NCBI GenBank assembly: GCA_026874595.1
Contig: CM049313.1
Coordinates: 70,860,659 to 70,924,658 of the forward strand
Direction: 5' to 3'
Length of the DNA: 64,000 nt
Origin: Sipunculus nudus
Taxonomy: Eukaryota > Annelida > Sipuncula > Golfingiida > Sipunculidae
A program made the translations under genes and the position numbers. Below are positions 23,226 through 35,373 of this stretch, one piece after another. The number at the start of each line of letters is the position of its first letter. The stretch's first letter is position 1. The notes beneath the pieces were generated by a model, which had not been told where the DNA came from, searched no databases, and saw nothing but the letters and a program-made list of their open reading frames with translations.

Positions 23226-25263
23226 TGACCACGGTTCCATTAATAATATAGAAAAATTGACCTTGACACATCAATGGCTGACCTTGGTAGAGGAAGGCTT
23301 ACCTGGTAGAGTTGACTTTTGGCTTGTAATACTTTATCTGGGAGAGCATTTGTCAGTCTTTGTATATCAGTTCATCAATTATGCAATATCCTAAAATGTT
23401 GCGGTTATTTTACATTTAGAGGAAATATATGCCTGGTACAATAATATAAACTGACTTACATTGATTTTGATATGCATTATTAAAATATTTTATGTTTAAA
23501 TATAATGTGGTATACAAGAGAGTTGGATTCAGCACACTTAAATTATGTTTATTCTATTATATACCGATATTCTTAAGCAAAATGCCTGAAAATGTTTACG
23601 TTAACAAAAGTTTAACTATGGTCAGTTCAACAGTTGGTCGCCCGTTGAAATGTGTTAGTTTTTTTCTAAAACTCAGATATCAGATCCACAAAATAAGCTG
23701 CGTTGGAGAAATGGCTTATTGGCCTAATTAACTTGAATGAAACCAAAAGCATTCCTTAAAAAATATATTTAAAAAAAATTCTTAAAAATCTGTTTATGAA
23801 AAATAGTCTATTTTTACAACATCTCAACCAATTTGATAAAGGTAAAGGCAATAGGTCACATGCTTCAACAACTACATCTAAAAGTTGCTCATTGGTAGCC
23901 GAGTGTCATTAAATACAAACAAAATTGTAATTGTCACATTGAGGCTGCTTACCCATGAAAAAGGCAATGTCACCTGGCCAAAAGATTAAGAAGAAACAGA
24001 AAGTTGCAAAATAACAATATTGATTTTTTGTTATGTAGTTTTACATCTCATATAAGTCCCTTGTTCCCTCTTCAACTTCAATATCACATTGTATGATCAC
24101 ATTTAAATTTAAGAGAATCGTCGCCATATATAAATGGGTAGAACAGGCTATAGTCCGTATTCTGCTTCTCTGGGACAGGTAGTGCTCACTGCCCAGTACG
24201 AGGCCTTATGAAATTAACTCCCTCCATGGCTTTCTTCACCTACTTTGTATCAGTTCATAATGATCAGGAATGTCCAACTTCCCTGCGAAAGTTATCTTGC
24301 GTCAATTATTGCTGGTATACGCTTAAGGTTAATGATCAATGATTATATAGAATATAGAAGCTGGGTTAACAGCAGGAGAAAGAGAGACGGAAATAAGGAA
24401 CGAACACTAGGGAAGCTATAAAATCTAGAGGCTTAAGTCGGCATATCAGAATCCGCCAGGTGGCAGGGCGCTTAGAGCGTGAACAAAATTTGGCCCATTT
24501 CCTGGGACCATGCACACATGGCCGCCCTCTGTTAATCGAAGTAATTTCTGTTGTCGATTATATGCGCGATACCGTTGGGATTCCTGACATGTGATGCACT
24601 TGACTAATGAGCCATTGAATTTTAATTTTGCACGCAACTTCCATGTATGGCATCGTTCAGCTTTGAGAAAACTTGTGTGGTGACGTGTTTTCTTTGGACG
24701 TCGAGTTGAAAGGTAAGTGTGTGTGTCTGTGTGGTGGGGGGGGGGGGGGGGCAGAGTCGGGAGAATTCGAGAGTGGTTTCCTCTTGCACAGTGTTAATAA
24801 AATGTGAAACTTTAGGTTGTTGTTTCGCGATCCGGGGTAGTTTAAAATGGATCATGAATCAAAACACGTTTTTTTTGGGGTATTAATCGCTTATTATTGT
24901 TGTGTTTCCCAGATATTTAGGTGTAAAAAGCGGGGGCTTGACGGGGTGTTCATCCCCTGCATGAACCCTAAATTCACCCCTGTTATGTAATATTTAACCG
25001 CTGAATGTACGATACTCTTTAGATTTAAATGTTAACCTTTTTACAGTGTGTGTGTGTGTGTGCCAAACAAGTTTACTGGCCGGCTACTTTCAAATCCCTG
25101 CCTTGCTTTATACCTATGAAGATGCTCAAACATGAAAATTAATGAGACTTTGCTAATTTAGGAACGGCGACTTACATGCATGTTGCCAAGGGTATACACG
25201 GAAGGGCTGTATTCAAATAATACATGTACATAAAATAACAAGTAATCTCCATTTAGAAATACG
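23226..25263. other. Unique sequence with one G tract
   Basis: G16 is at 24,736-24,751. A consensus donor AAG|GTAAGT is at 24,712/24,713, after a 20-codon ATG frame (24,647-24,709) that stops one codon before it, so at most this could be a non-coding first exon. Confidence 0.45.
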
Positions 25264-25340
25264 TTTTGGTCTATTGGCCATGTGGTTTTGGTCTATTGGC
25301 TATGTGGTTTAGGTTTTGTTCTATTGGCCATGTGGTTTAG
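25264..25340. repeat. Short tandem repeat TTTTGGTCTATTGGCCATGTGG, three copies
   Basis: Three copies of a 22- to 33-base unit containing CTATTGGCCATGTGG, the last with a GGTTTAGG insertion. Confidence 0.9.
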
Positions 25341-25684
25341 CCGGTAGGAGCCAATGGAATGACCTTAATAAATGATTATTAATTTAATTCATAATTTATA
25401 AATGAATCTGGCAAATAATTCTTGGGCCCACACAGAACAAGCCTTCAGAAAAGGATAGTCTTCAGCTCTTCAGGCGTGAGTGCCTTACATATCACATGAA
25501 TCACCTTACACCCCTGACTCCAAGAATTGGACGTGTCCATCTGTTCTATGTAACACTACCTATCACCCCTTCTTGTCAGCAAATGAGCAAAGCCATTTGT
25601 ACACGGTCAGGTGACCTCTGACTCCGCTAACTTCTTGGCAGTCAGTGGTTTCCTCCTGTGTCACGCGGTCACTACGACAACAGG

Positions 25685-25714
25685 ATGGGGGATGAAGAAG
25701 AAGGAGAAAAGAAG
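25685..25714 (+). CDS. Candidate alternative first coding exon (MGDEEEGEKK)
   Basis: The ATG at 25,685 has a strong context (A at -3, G at +4) and is the first in frame after a TAA at 25,628-25,630. It opens ten codons, MGDEEEGEKK, ending in AAG at the donor-like AAG|GTCAGT (25,714/25,715). The exon is exactly 30 bases, so it would leave phase 0. The product would be an acidic-then-basic N-terminus with no signal peptide, implying a cytosolic start. Candidate exons at 46,905 (MGDGKGPHKGQDDE) and 54,487 share the strand and the phase, and the first of these also begins MGD. The shared downstream exons are not in the window. The donor is weaker than consensus, and chance cannot be excluded. Confidence 0.25.
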
Positions 25715-25859
25715 GTCAGTGGTTTATATGCATTCCAGTCAATCTGACTGAGAAATGAACATCATGCCAGCAGGGAACAGATGATCTTGTAATAGTTATG
25801 TTAATATTCACTTTGTCGATAGTACACACCCTCTTTCTTCCGCGCTCAGCATTCTTCGT

Positions 25860-25935
25860 TTTCTATACCACGGCCTGTCTGTCTGCCTGTTTGTCTGTCT
25901 AGTTGATTTTCTGTCTGTCTGTCTGTCTGTCATTT
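25860..25935. repeat. (TGTC)n/(GTCT)n microsatellite
   Basis: Runs of TGTCTGTC with interruptions, densest at about 25,909-25,930. They keep a minor frame open. Confidence 0.9.
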
Positions 25936-26345
25936 GTGAGTTTAAATATTTCATCTGATATATGCGCGTTTTTTTGCAGACATACCAATATATCTGAGCG
26001 ACATTCGTTTGAGCTGCACCTGCATCTCTCAGTCTCCTGTCTCTGCCTATCTCTTCTGTGTTTTTATGTAGCGCTCTCTCTTATTAGTCATAAGAACAAA
26101 TGCATTCTTATATAATGTGTGCAATTCTTAGCTACAATTTTTACAATTAATTGCGAATTGCGTTGAGCGGAAAATATCGCTAGTTGTTAATCTGAATGTG
26201 CAATCACTGTATGTCAAATGGTTGACTGCGACAGCGCCGCAACACTGCCGTAAAGCGGCATTTAGCATATTCACCGAGGGAAGAAAAAGATGTGCAAAAT
26301 CAATGTATTAAAATATAAGACACAGGGATCACACAGAGATCTTAA

Positions 26346-26346
<1 letters not shown>

Positions 26347-26386
<40 letters not shown>
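26347..26386. repeat. (TA)n microsatellite
   Basis: About twenty uninterrupted TA dinucleotides. Confidence 0.97.
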
Positions 26387-26388
<2 letters not shown>

Positions 26389-26544
26389 TCACGTGACTTT
26401 ATGCTGTCTGTCCAAATTAACCCTAACCTAAACCATTTTAGTGCTGGTGAAAATAGTGCTTACTAGGTATCTGCAGAATACCATTCCGGTTTCGGAATTA
26501 TTGAAACGCATGATTTTTCTACCGTCGTTCAGGCTCATTTTTAC

Positions 26545-26712
26545 CACACCTGCGGGTCCCTAATCTGTATAACTCCCCATTAAGCTTGCAGAGCGCTCCC
26601 TTGGTGGGGGCGCCCAGTGAAAAATCTCACTGCTCCTCGGCTGAGATTCGAACTCACGATCTCCCACATTTGATTCAGGTGCACTACTCCTAAACCGCGG
26701 AAGCCGGTTTTA
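26545..26712 (-). mobile_element. tRNA-derived SINE family S1, head and part of body
   Basis: On the minus strand the element starts with CCGGCTTCCGCGGTTTAGGA, continues to the B box GAGATCGTGAGTTCGAATC (26,643-26,664 on plus), then GAGGAGCAGTGAGATTTTTC, and ends near GACCCGCAGGTGTGG. The copy at 35,250-35,373 has the same head and B-box phrase, and the copy at 60,100 has GATCGTGAGTTCGAATCTCA. Cysteine, threonine or another tRNA could be the ancestor; the head is too diverged to tell. Confidence 0.75.
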
Positions 26713-28446
26713 CTGATTACTTAATCTGAATCAGATTTAACAGTAAAAGGTATAGAGATCCCTGAAAGTGATTTTACAGTCGTTTTGAGACTGTAGGTGT
26801 TTTCCTTCAGTGTTTCCTAACATCTCAATGAGCACACTGCGCAGAATCGGACGGGAGGTGGGTAGGGTGTATGGGCATTGAAATGGAAAACCCACAACGC
26901 ACCAGGGTTTCTACACACACCAGCGGCGCAGGTATAACTGTAGTAGAGGGTAATGTAGTCCGTTCAAATATTTTGGATAAGAATTACTTTGAAGGCAAAT
27001 TACATAAACGTGGGTGTTTTGTGGCAAGGGTTGAAAAAATATGCGCATGTGATATGTAAACAGGAGGTTTTTTTCATAAAATGTAACAAATTTTTTTTTA
27101 GAGAGTGACAGTTGAGACAAGTAGTCCAGCCGCTCCATAGGCAGTGCCAAACTAGAAGAAGGTGCTTGATGGGCTGCATTTGTTTCACGACCGGAAATAG
27201 ACAATCCCTTGTTACTTTCATCACAAGCCCAAAAGTGCTGTCACGGAGGCGCGAGGCTTCAGTGAATGATTTCGGAGGTCAAGTTCGTCCCACGTTTACA
27301 CTAAAACACTTTTACAGATACACTAAAACGATACTTGTCACTTTGTTTTGTCTTTGATCCTGGTTTGTGACCATAGCTAAACTCCAGATGGATCAACAAG
27401 TGGTATTAGTTTCAAAGTCATGATCTCATTGTCATGGCTGCTTGTATCTCCGCTAGGACCAGGGGTATCAAGTAACGAAAGAACAAACGAACGTTTACGG
27501 TAATAAAAATGGCTGCAACGAATGCGGAAATAAACCGGGCATGATTACCTAAGTAGCTGTCAGCGCCTTTTACGTTAGGAAATAGGAACCCCGGTTGTTA
27601 CCGCCCATTACACGGTCTCTTACATGGTCAATTTAATACTAAGGGCTTCTGATGCACACGGCTAATGTCGCGAATTCCCGCTACTGGGCAATTCCTAATC
27701 CAGATGACAGTTGTTAACAATGCGTTAGTGTTAATGGACAGGGATGATAATTCGGACTTATCCTGCCAATGTCCACTTTAATTACCATGTTAGCCCATGG
27801 GGGAATTAAAACTTCCGCCAGGGAGATTAATCATCGATTTCCTTTGCTGGGGATGATCTTTCATGCCAACATGGCGGCTGTGATTTTGCAGAACCGATCT
27901 CGTGGGATCTCCGCTGTTCACCTCGTTGCGTGCGCCAGGCACCCAATATACAATGTCGTTCTAAACACTAGGGGTCAATTCAATGTCGGTTTTTCCAGGC
28001 TAACATCAAAGGTTATTTCTTCATCTTTCCTATCAATTCATTTCTAGCCAGTTTTATGACTTTGCGCTTCTCTTTTCTAACGAACAGATATCACCAAACT
28101 TTTGATCTCAATTATATATATATTAAAGTTGCTTATTAAACCCATCATTAGTTGATGAAGACTCTTCAAGCTGTCCAGATTCTTTTATTCTCTGTAATTT
28201 CCTTCGACAACAGAGGGTCATGTCAAAGGTTTTTTGTGAGAAATGTCTTACTTAAGGATTAAAAAATGACCTGCACATTTAATATGCAACGATTCTGTTG
28301 GTAAATTCAAGCACCAAACAAGATCCAACGATACTTGGAAAAGGTTAATGAAACCTTGTGCTGACAGGCATATTACCAACATTTATCCTTTACTGTTCAA
28401 ATAATCTTCTGTGTCTGTTGGTAAAGCAGAGAATTAACCATCCAGG
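26713..28446. other. Unique, partly GC-elevated sequence
   Basis: From about 27,540 to 27,950 the sequence is clearly richer in GC than its neighbours and free of simple repeats. It contains homeodomain-like sites (TTAATCATCGATTT, TTTAATTACC) and a perfect YY1-type AACATGGCGGC near 27,868. It may be a regulatory element or an exon; see the frame at 27,769. Confidence 0.4.
27769..28047 (+). CDS. Hypothetical 92-codon open frame in a GC-elevated segment
   Basis: The ATG at 27,769 begins MSTLITMLAHGGIKTSARE and the frame stays open to a TAG at 28,045. Three more in-frame methionines follow. The middle part (HANMAAVILQNRSRG) is balanced in composition, while the end is serine-rich and AT-rich. 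There is no signal peptide, membrane span or known domain. The frame has no introns and no good splice donor, so it would be a single-exon small protein. Because the segment also contains several transcription-factor-like motifs, a conserved non-coding element with a chance frame is an equal possibility. Confidence 0.18.
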   Translation: MSTLITMLAHGGIKTSAREINHRFPLLGMIFHANMAAVILQNRSRGISAVHLVACARHPIYNVVLNTRGQFNVGFSRLTSKVISSSFLSIHF

Positions 28447-28565
28447 GTGGGCGCTCTGCGTGCTTACTCGGATGGCTGTGCCCAAAGGCTGTGTATCATT
28501 CACATACGAGTGGGTCTTTGAGGGCTTCCTCGGTGCAATGACGCAGCAATGGGGATAATTATACA
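28447..28565 (+). mobile_element. tRNA-derived SINE family S1, 3' body fragment
   Basis: GGCTGTGCCCAAAGGCTGTG, TCACATACGAGTGGG, CTTCCTCGGTGCAATGAC and GCAGCAATGGGGATAAT correspond in order to the body seen at 11,160 (minus) and 63,195. The head is missing. Confidence 0.6.
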
Positions 28566-31500
28566 CCACAAAATCTGGCCTGACTGACAATAGGATTTAA
28601 AATAAAAATTATAGGAAGCGAGTGTTTTAGCCGCGTCAAGTAGTCCAAAACCGAAAAGGAAACTCTGCAGATGTACATACTTAGGTTAAGAATTTAATAG
28701 ATAAGCATTACAAAATGGAGGACGTTACCTCCCTAAAAACCCTTTACTGTTCATATTTATTATAGATTTCCGATAAATTCCCACACAGTATATATCTAAA
28801 TTTCAGTTAACATCTGTCAGATTTTATTGCAACATTAATACAATATTTACTACAGAAAGAATAAGCTTTAGGTCAAAGGGAAATTTCAGAAATGAAATAA
28901 TAAATGCACTTTGTATGGCCCAAGATAATCTAGTTAGACCAGGGAATTAAGTTACCTGTCTTAGATGAACGTCAGTGGCCCTGAGTGCAGTTCAGGTAAT
29001 ATATGCCAACCGGGCATGTTCGGACGGCGAGCTTTTATTAAACTTAGCATTATAAATGTTCGTCTCATTGTTTTGAATCTGGATTTTAAACAAGTTCTCG
29101 ATATTTGAAGGGCTGTATGTTAAACAAAGACCGCTATTAATTTATATATGTCATATGTAGTTACCTCTGGCATCTTATCAGTGTCAAAGTTAGTGGTATG
29201 ACCATTACTCATGTATTAAAAAAAGATAATCTTTAATGCAAGAATACTTTAATACTTGAGAAAAGTTATTACGAATAACGTGTGTGTTGGTGTACAAATA
29301 ACTCATTAAATTATATAAAAGAGCAGATGCGTGCATAATTGTTGTGTTAATCATCTATTATCGCTCTATCTATCTATCTATCTATCTATATACTACTTAA
29401 ATTGTCCTGTCTGTTCATTTGTTTGTCCCAGAAAACCCGCAGAAACGGGCCACTGCATAAAATTTGCCCTGTTTTGCTATCAGCGTCAGTCAGATACCCC
29501 AACTTAAAGAATGCACAGCAATTTGGCTCTTTGGCTGCTCTCAATCTCCCCACTGGTGACCTATACCCTGGTCCATTACCACAAAGACATAAATAACTGG
29601 TTCCGTATCGAGCACCAGACGCCGCTGTCATACTGGTCACGGGAATTCGCAACCTTACGGGTACTGGGACACACTACGTACACTACCCCGCTCTATTGAA
29701 GGGATCCAATCACCTATAAAGCATGTTGAGTTAACACGAAAAATAGCTTCTTCCCTTTAAAATAAATCTATACCTGCCAAAATATTGCCTTGAACCCATT
29801 TGCTTACTCCTGTAAACGAGTGTTAAAAACAGTGAACCGAGCGCGATCGCAGGTTTCAACATAAAAAAAGTGCATGCATCGGGCCGTGTGCTGTGCGGAG
29901 CCACAACACGTGCCAATCATAAGATGCCCTGACAAAATCGGCCCAAAAAATGTAATACATGTTCCCGGCTGAAACACCGCGTGTTGCCCCTCTAAATCGG
30001 ACCTCCGGTTACGCGGCCTTGTTATGGTAAACAGACTGTGTTTACCATCACGCGGTGCTAAAACAAGTTGTTAAACAGTCGTATGCGAGGAAATGAGACT
30101 GTGTGCTGAAATGGTTTTGATGGGAAACTTTTGTATAAAGCAAAAGTAAACTGATAGTGTGAAAGAATTGGAATAATATGGCTCCTGATTATGTCCCTTT
30201 AAGGCCTATCAAAGAGACATGCGTACAACGCCATCTTAGGTACTCCTAGTACTCCCTGACCTTCCGATGGACTGGTCCCAACTCCGATATGCATGCTCAT
30301 GCCGGTTGTCATGGACGCTCTAGCGGTCATGGTTGATTATTCATGAGGAATTCTTGTAAAATAACTTTATTGTTTATCTTCTATATTTATCTAGTTTTAA
30401 AATATCAAAGAATGCGCTATGGCACAAAAATTAATGATGGGTGTATAGATAATACAATATGCTGAATTAGTTTGATATTTTGTATGTGACATTGAATTTT
30501 TATAAATATCTATTAATCTAATCATTAATGTCACATGGCATGTACAGCCAACTTTTGGCAACTTCCTCGAGCAAAGGAGATGTTTATTTTTCTCATACAT
30601 ATTCATTTTGGAGTTAAATCAAGTCTGCCAGGAATGATGAAGATGGCGTTGTACTCCCGTCTCTGTGATTGGTATAGAGCATCATAATAGAGCGGGTTAC
30701 CAGTCTACATACTGCGCAGCAATAAATCCTTTCTCTGCAACGGGACCGTTGTGTCCCGATTGTCTAGTAACTATTAATCTTTGTTAAATCATATTTAGCC
30801 ATAAAGGTTACATAAGGCTTTCAATCGGCTCCTTTGATGAACGCATTTACTAAGTTGGATCATGGAACTGCGTCAGGACTTTAGAAAGCGTTATCCCTGG
30901 GGGAGCGAAGCTGTGGGATTACCGTACAATAAACATTCAATGCTAATTACTATATTAAATACTTTTGAATGTGTTATACGGTCAATTAAACATCGCCAAA
31001 AAAGTAGAGTTGTTAATTTTTCATGTTCGATGCAGGTACTTTAAATACTCAAAATAGGTACCGGGATTTGCCGGCCGTTTACAGGGGGTTTGTCCTGCCC
31101 CATGCCGGTAATTAATTTTTTCAAGGTCCGATTCAGATCCGGTTTTCAGTTGAATCACACAGAAATCTGCTGCGCAATCGAAACGGTCGCGTCTCATGGT
31201 TCCTTCACATTTGAACGACTTTTCGTGAGCCATGAATGAACTTACACGCACTACAAAGAATAGCAGTCAGCTCGTAAGATGGCCAGTGATTTAACTCTAC
31301 GTCCTTTTTTTTATAAAAACACAAAACAATAAGTTTTACAAAAAAAAACAACAGAAATACGCTTGCAGATTCGTGAAAAAAAAACTGTTCTCCATTAAAA
31401 TAGGGTAAAGTTAAGAAATATAGGCTCAGTAATCGGAAGGTGTAACCATCTAAACATAAAACCTGCGGAAAAGCACACGAAAACGGATTACTTATTCGAT

Positions 31501-34127
31501 CAAAATATATTTAAGGATTTTTTTTTAAATGGACAACAGATGTAACATGCCTGTAGCAATGACTAACTTTTTGGTCGCCAGATGTCAGCATCTGAATGTA
31601 GCCTCAGCCGTAAAGTTTCTAATGGTTCATCCGGATTAGAGATTAATGCCTCGTTGTAGCATCCTGTAGTAATGGGTATTGACAGATTGTTACCCTTCGT
31701 CAATCCAGTGGAAATGCACCCTTATCGAATTCCATCAGTTCCGGGGAAACAGACAAATCATGTCTCTTGGCCGAAGTCAAACAGCAAAGTCCTGGTTTTA
31801 GGTGGCGTAAACCCGGTCGTGTCTCACAGCAGTAGGTGTCTATATGAATTGTCTATAAAACATTATCTTAGGTTGTAGTCAGTTTTCAAATTATTGGTGT
31901 TAAAATGCACTTTTGATCTTACATAATTTGAAAATTTATGGAATATCGAGAAAATCACGGAAACGGAATAAAATCTTTAAATACTGTCTCTTCCGGTGCT
32001 ACGTTGAGCTGTATTTTTTTCAGTTTTAGCAATAATTTGTGAATATGTCTTTTTCACATGATAATGTGTGATCTATACGGTATATAGAACACAGTTACTT
32101 GTAATGGTGGTTGGAGAAATCATACCTTTACTGGTCGTTATTAGGATATTATGAGAACTGTCAAGATATTTTCTTGATTTCGGGTATCTATAATTATTTA
32201 TAATAGACGTATGTAGTATCTCTGATCGTGAGTTCTTAATTTATTTAACAATAAACAGCCAATCGCATGTAATATAAATCAATAAACAGTTAATTTTAAT
32301 CAAAGATTCATCTACATGCGGACCACTAACTCTCAAGGTGGCATGTGGCTTTTTACGAAAACATCAAACTATAAATAAAATAAAGTCTTAATTATTTGAA
32401 TTCTTAACATTTAAATGTTGGCAGATGTACCAATATATCTTGTCAAAAAGGATCTTTTGCAATTAGTTTATCTTCTGTTGAAAATTATAACAACAGTGCT
32501 GAATGATTTGCTATTACATGCCTACCAAATCACTCTTATTTTTAAAAGAGTCACTCTTTTTTTAAGGATTTAGTGAAAAAGACATTAATCTATTTTAAGC
32601 AGCACTCTTTTTTCTTCTTTTTTCGGTGAAAAATCCGATAAGTATCCAGTAAAAGCAAGAATTGAACACTTCTCACTTTTTCTGTGTGCAAATGTCCAGC
32701 ATATATCAAAAAATGGAAAATGCCCTTATTTTCATGCAGGGGGATGCATATCATGTATGTTTCTGACTTTGAGAGTGATATATACACATGCGAAGCACAT
32801 CTTTATTCAGTCTGCGATAATAATGGGAATTTACCACCAATATCACTCTTTTTTTCACACTTTATTTCAAAAAGACTGCCTTTTTTCCAGAGCCCTCACT
32901 CTTTTTAAGGTCATTTACCATTGGCATGCCTGTATCCTATTCAGAGTTCATTATGTAAATTATGCCATGAGTCCATTGTCCAAGCTTCCAGTGGAATTTC
33001 AAAATTTGTTAAATGATGGTCCCTCTCCCATGGGGACCGCCATATACAAGGATATGTTCGGCTTCAAAATATATATCTCTGTCTCGTAAAATAGGAGGCA
33101 TTTTCGTAACTGTTCGGGGGAAACACAGCGCAAATTAAATTTCAGTTACATAAATAAAGGGTTATTTAGAGGGAACCGGTTTCTAGACTCTTAAATATAA
33201 ATACTTATAGCATACATTTATCTCATGCTATTACATAACTAGCAGTTGTCATTTATTTGGTTCATTATACCTTTTTCATTATACCAGTTTACCATTTCAC
33301 CAGCCGGTTTTTTTTTCATTTCCTTCTCTTGACATTCACAAGAAGTGTTAAATATTGAGGACCCCCTTCAGTCACTATATATTCGGCTGTATGACCCGAA
33401 TGTCTTGTAACCCCTTTGCTGCGAAGCTGTAATCACGTGATAACATTCAGTGCAGGATACCAACACTAAGTTTATGAACATTATCTTCTTCCGTAAGGAA
33501 GACGTTAGTTCCTTCAGCGAGACACTTAAAATCATTTATGGGTCACGTGACTGGGTAAGCCGGCGTCGTTCTTTGGGAACACGACAGCGAGGGCAGGAGT
33601 ACATCTCCCGCGGGGCACCGCCTCTAAAGCAACTCTTCCAGGACAAACCGCATGCATAAATCAGAGGGCGCTCCGTGGCTGGCAGGAACGCGGCAGGCCC
33701 ATAAAGCGGACCCGGGCGTTTTATTTTGGGTAAAAGATCCCTTAGTGTGTAACCCTGCAGAGCATATCTTAAAGAAACATGACTATTGATTTACCAGTGT
33801 AAAATATAAGAAAGCAAACAGAGATTTGGAACAGTCTCATTTGTCTTATCTCTATATTTTATTTTCATTTCAACTAAATATAAAATAAATTTCACTCAAC
33901 TAATATACCAAAGGCTCTTTATTGAATTCAACAATATTATAATATTCATTAATGGAGGTTTTATTTTCACTCTTGTTAGATTTCATTGCATGCATGCTCA
34001 CAGTATGAGTATGATATTTAATCAACCAATAAATTAGATTTGTTTGGGTTGATATGATGGTTTTCTAGAGGCTAATACCTCTGGGATGAAATCAGACAAG
34101 GACGATGATCCCGTAATAGTTTGGACT
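28566..34127. other. Long AT-rich stretch without recognisable genes
   Basis: A (TCTA)n microsatellite lies at about 29,364-29,391. GC-richer patches occur at 29,900-30,060 and 33,540-33,720. Between 32,540 and 32,910 the string CACTCTTTTT appears repeatedly. None of the short frames is recognisable. Confidence 0.5.
29364..29391. repeat. (TCTA)n microsatellite
   Basis: Six to seven tandem CTAT tetranucleotides. Confidence 0.95.
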
Positions 34128-34330
34128 GATCGTCTGTAGAAGATATGGTTAGATCAGATATTGTAGAAGAAAAGATTAAAACAGATATTTTAGAAGATAT
34201 AATTAGTTCAGATATTGTGGAAGATGAGATAAGAACAGATATTGTAAAAGATTGGTTTAGAACAGATATTGTTGAAGATAAGATTAGAACATATATTGTA
34301 TAAGATAAGTTTAGATCAAAACTGTTCTTG
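34128..34330. repeat. 27-bp minisatellite, about seven units
   Basis: CAGATATTGTAGAAGA-AAGATTAGAA recurs exactly every 27 bases, at 34,155, 34,182, 34,209, 34,236, 34,263 and 34,290, with a decayed unit before it. Since 27 is nine codons, the minus strand stays open and gives a nine-residue repeat of the type SVLIFSSTI. There are no in-frame stops over seven units on that strand, but the repeat alone explains this. Confidence 0.95.
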
Positions 34331-34379
34331 TTTACGGACAAAACATGCTGTTGCCTTCCGGACTCCTGGGATATCTGTA

Positions 34380-34395
34380 CCCCCCCCCCCCCCCC
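34380..34395. repeat. C16 homopolymer
   Basis: Sixteen consecutive C, directly upstream of the GC-richer frame at 34,418. Confidence 0.98.
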
Positions 34396-34417
34396 ACCTG
34401 GGCACGCGTATGATTAG

Positions 34418-34636
34418 ATGGACTCTCTGTTTGGCTTGATGGCATCTCAACCTACGTCTCCAACCAAAATTAGAGCCCAGGGAGCTTCAACCGTGAGCGC
34501 TCGCAGGGCTAAATACATCTTCAGTCCGTCAATTAACACATTCACTGCCAAGTTCATGTTCACCCCCAGTGCCAGGACCATACACAGGGACCCCAGGAAC
34601 CCCAGGAGCTCCAATGGTATCAAGACTAGGTGCTAA
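34418..34636 (+). CDS. Hypothetical 72-codon frame in a coding-like segment; strand uncertain
   Basis: The ATG at 34,418 begins MDSLFGLMASQPTSPTKIR and the frame ends at TAA. The product would be basic and rich in Ser, Arg and Pro. The segment is GC-richer than its neighbours and has low stop density on both strands. Read on the minus strand one frame gives a glycine-proline pattern (GAPGVPGVPVYGPGTGG) and another a hydrophobic leucine-rich stretch ending in ALILVGDVG before a stop. The segment therefore probably derives from coding DNA, but which strand and frame were used is not clear. It may be an exon, a pseudogene fragment or a piece of a transposon. Confidence 0.2.
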   Translation: MDSLFGLMASQPTSPTKIRAQGASTVSARRAKYIFSPSINTFTAKFMFTPSARTIHRDPRNPRSSNGIKTRC

Positions 34637-34639
34637 TTA

Positions 34640-35249
34640 CCTGATAAGAAGGTGCGACTTGTGATAAGGCAGGGGCAATAAAACTCAGGGGAGGTGTGAA
34701 GTTGGGCATTGAGTCTCTTGAATCCACCAATAGAAAATTGATGTCTATCACCATGATTCAATGAAGGTCAAGGTCAGAGTTGTTTTAATATTGGTTAAAT
34801 ATCATTGTTTTCTCGATGCCACAATACATAATGCTATATGTATGTCGATTAGCGAACCGTATCGACGTATTTTTTTTATTCGTATCGACATGAATCAATT
34901 AAAGAAGTATTATCCAGGGAGGGAGTTGCCCAGGGAGTACTCTTAGTGTCATACATCTACCATATATTTGTAAGATGCAACTAAAACAAATATATTGCAC
35001 ATGTAAACGGCGAAAGGCAAATTGGTCATCGTTAAGATAATTAAAATTGATAATTACCGGTATCTGCAGGTCAAGTGGCTCTAACCCATCCTTTTGTTTC
35101 AAAGCGACCTGATATAAATAAATTTAATTAAGCTGAAATTTTCTGAAACCTTTTGCATCTGCGGGATTTCATTCGTGTTTTGGACTACATGATAGGGCAC
35201 AAGCTTCCTCTGATTTTATATCATGGTGTTACCCAGACCCGTTGGCTAG
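34640..35249. other. AT-rich unique sequence, nothing seen
   Basis: There are only short unrecognised frames. Confidence 0.5.
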
Positions 35250-35373
35250 TGCACCTGCGGCTGCTGGTTGTATAATCGTCCCGAGTGCTTCCCCGCCGAG
35301 GAAGATTCGAACTCACGATCTCCTGGCATCCAATATAGAGTCCTATACTCTACCCCGGAGCCACAGAAGCCGG
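35250..35373 (-). mobile_element. tRNA-derived SINE family S1, head with deleted body
   Basis: On the minus strand it starts CCGGCTTCTGTGGCTCCGGG, then GTAGAGTATAGGACTC (A-box region), AGGAGATCGTGAGTTCGAAT (B box), and ends near CAGCCGCAGGTGC. The middle of the body seen in other copies is missing, so this copy has an internal deletion. Confidence 0.75.

Noticed and set aside
24647-24712. ATG frame just before a consensus donor AAG|GTAAGT
   Set aside because: The frame stops with TGA one codon before the donor, so it cannot code across the splice.
33474-33554. 27-codon ATG frame ending at a donor TGG|GTAAGC, phase 0
   Set aside because: It would join the set of first-exon candidates, but the composition is ordinary for the region and the ATG context is weak.
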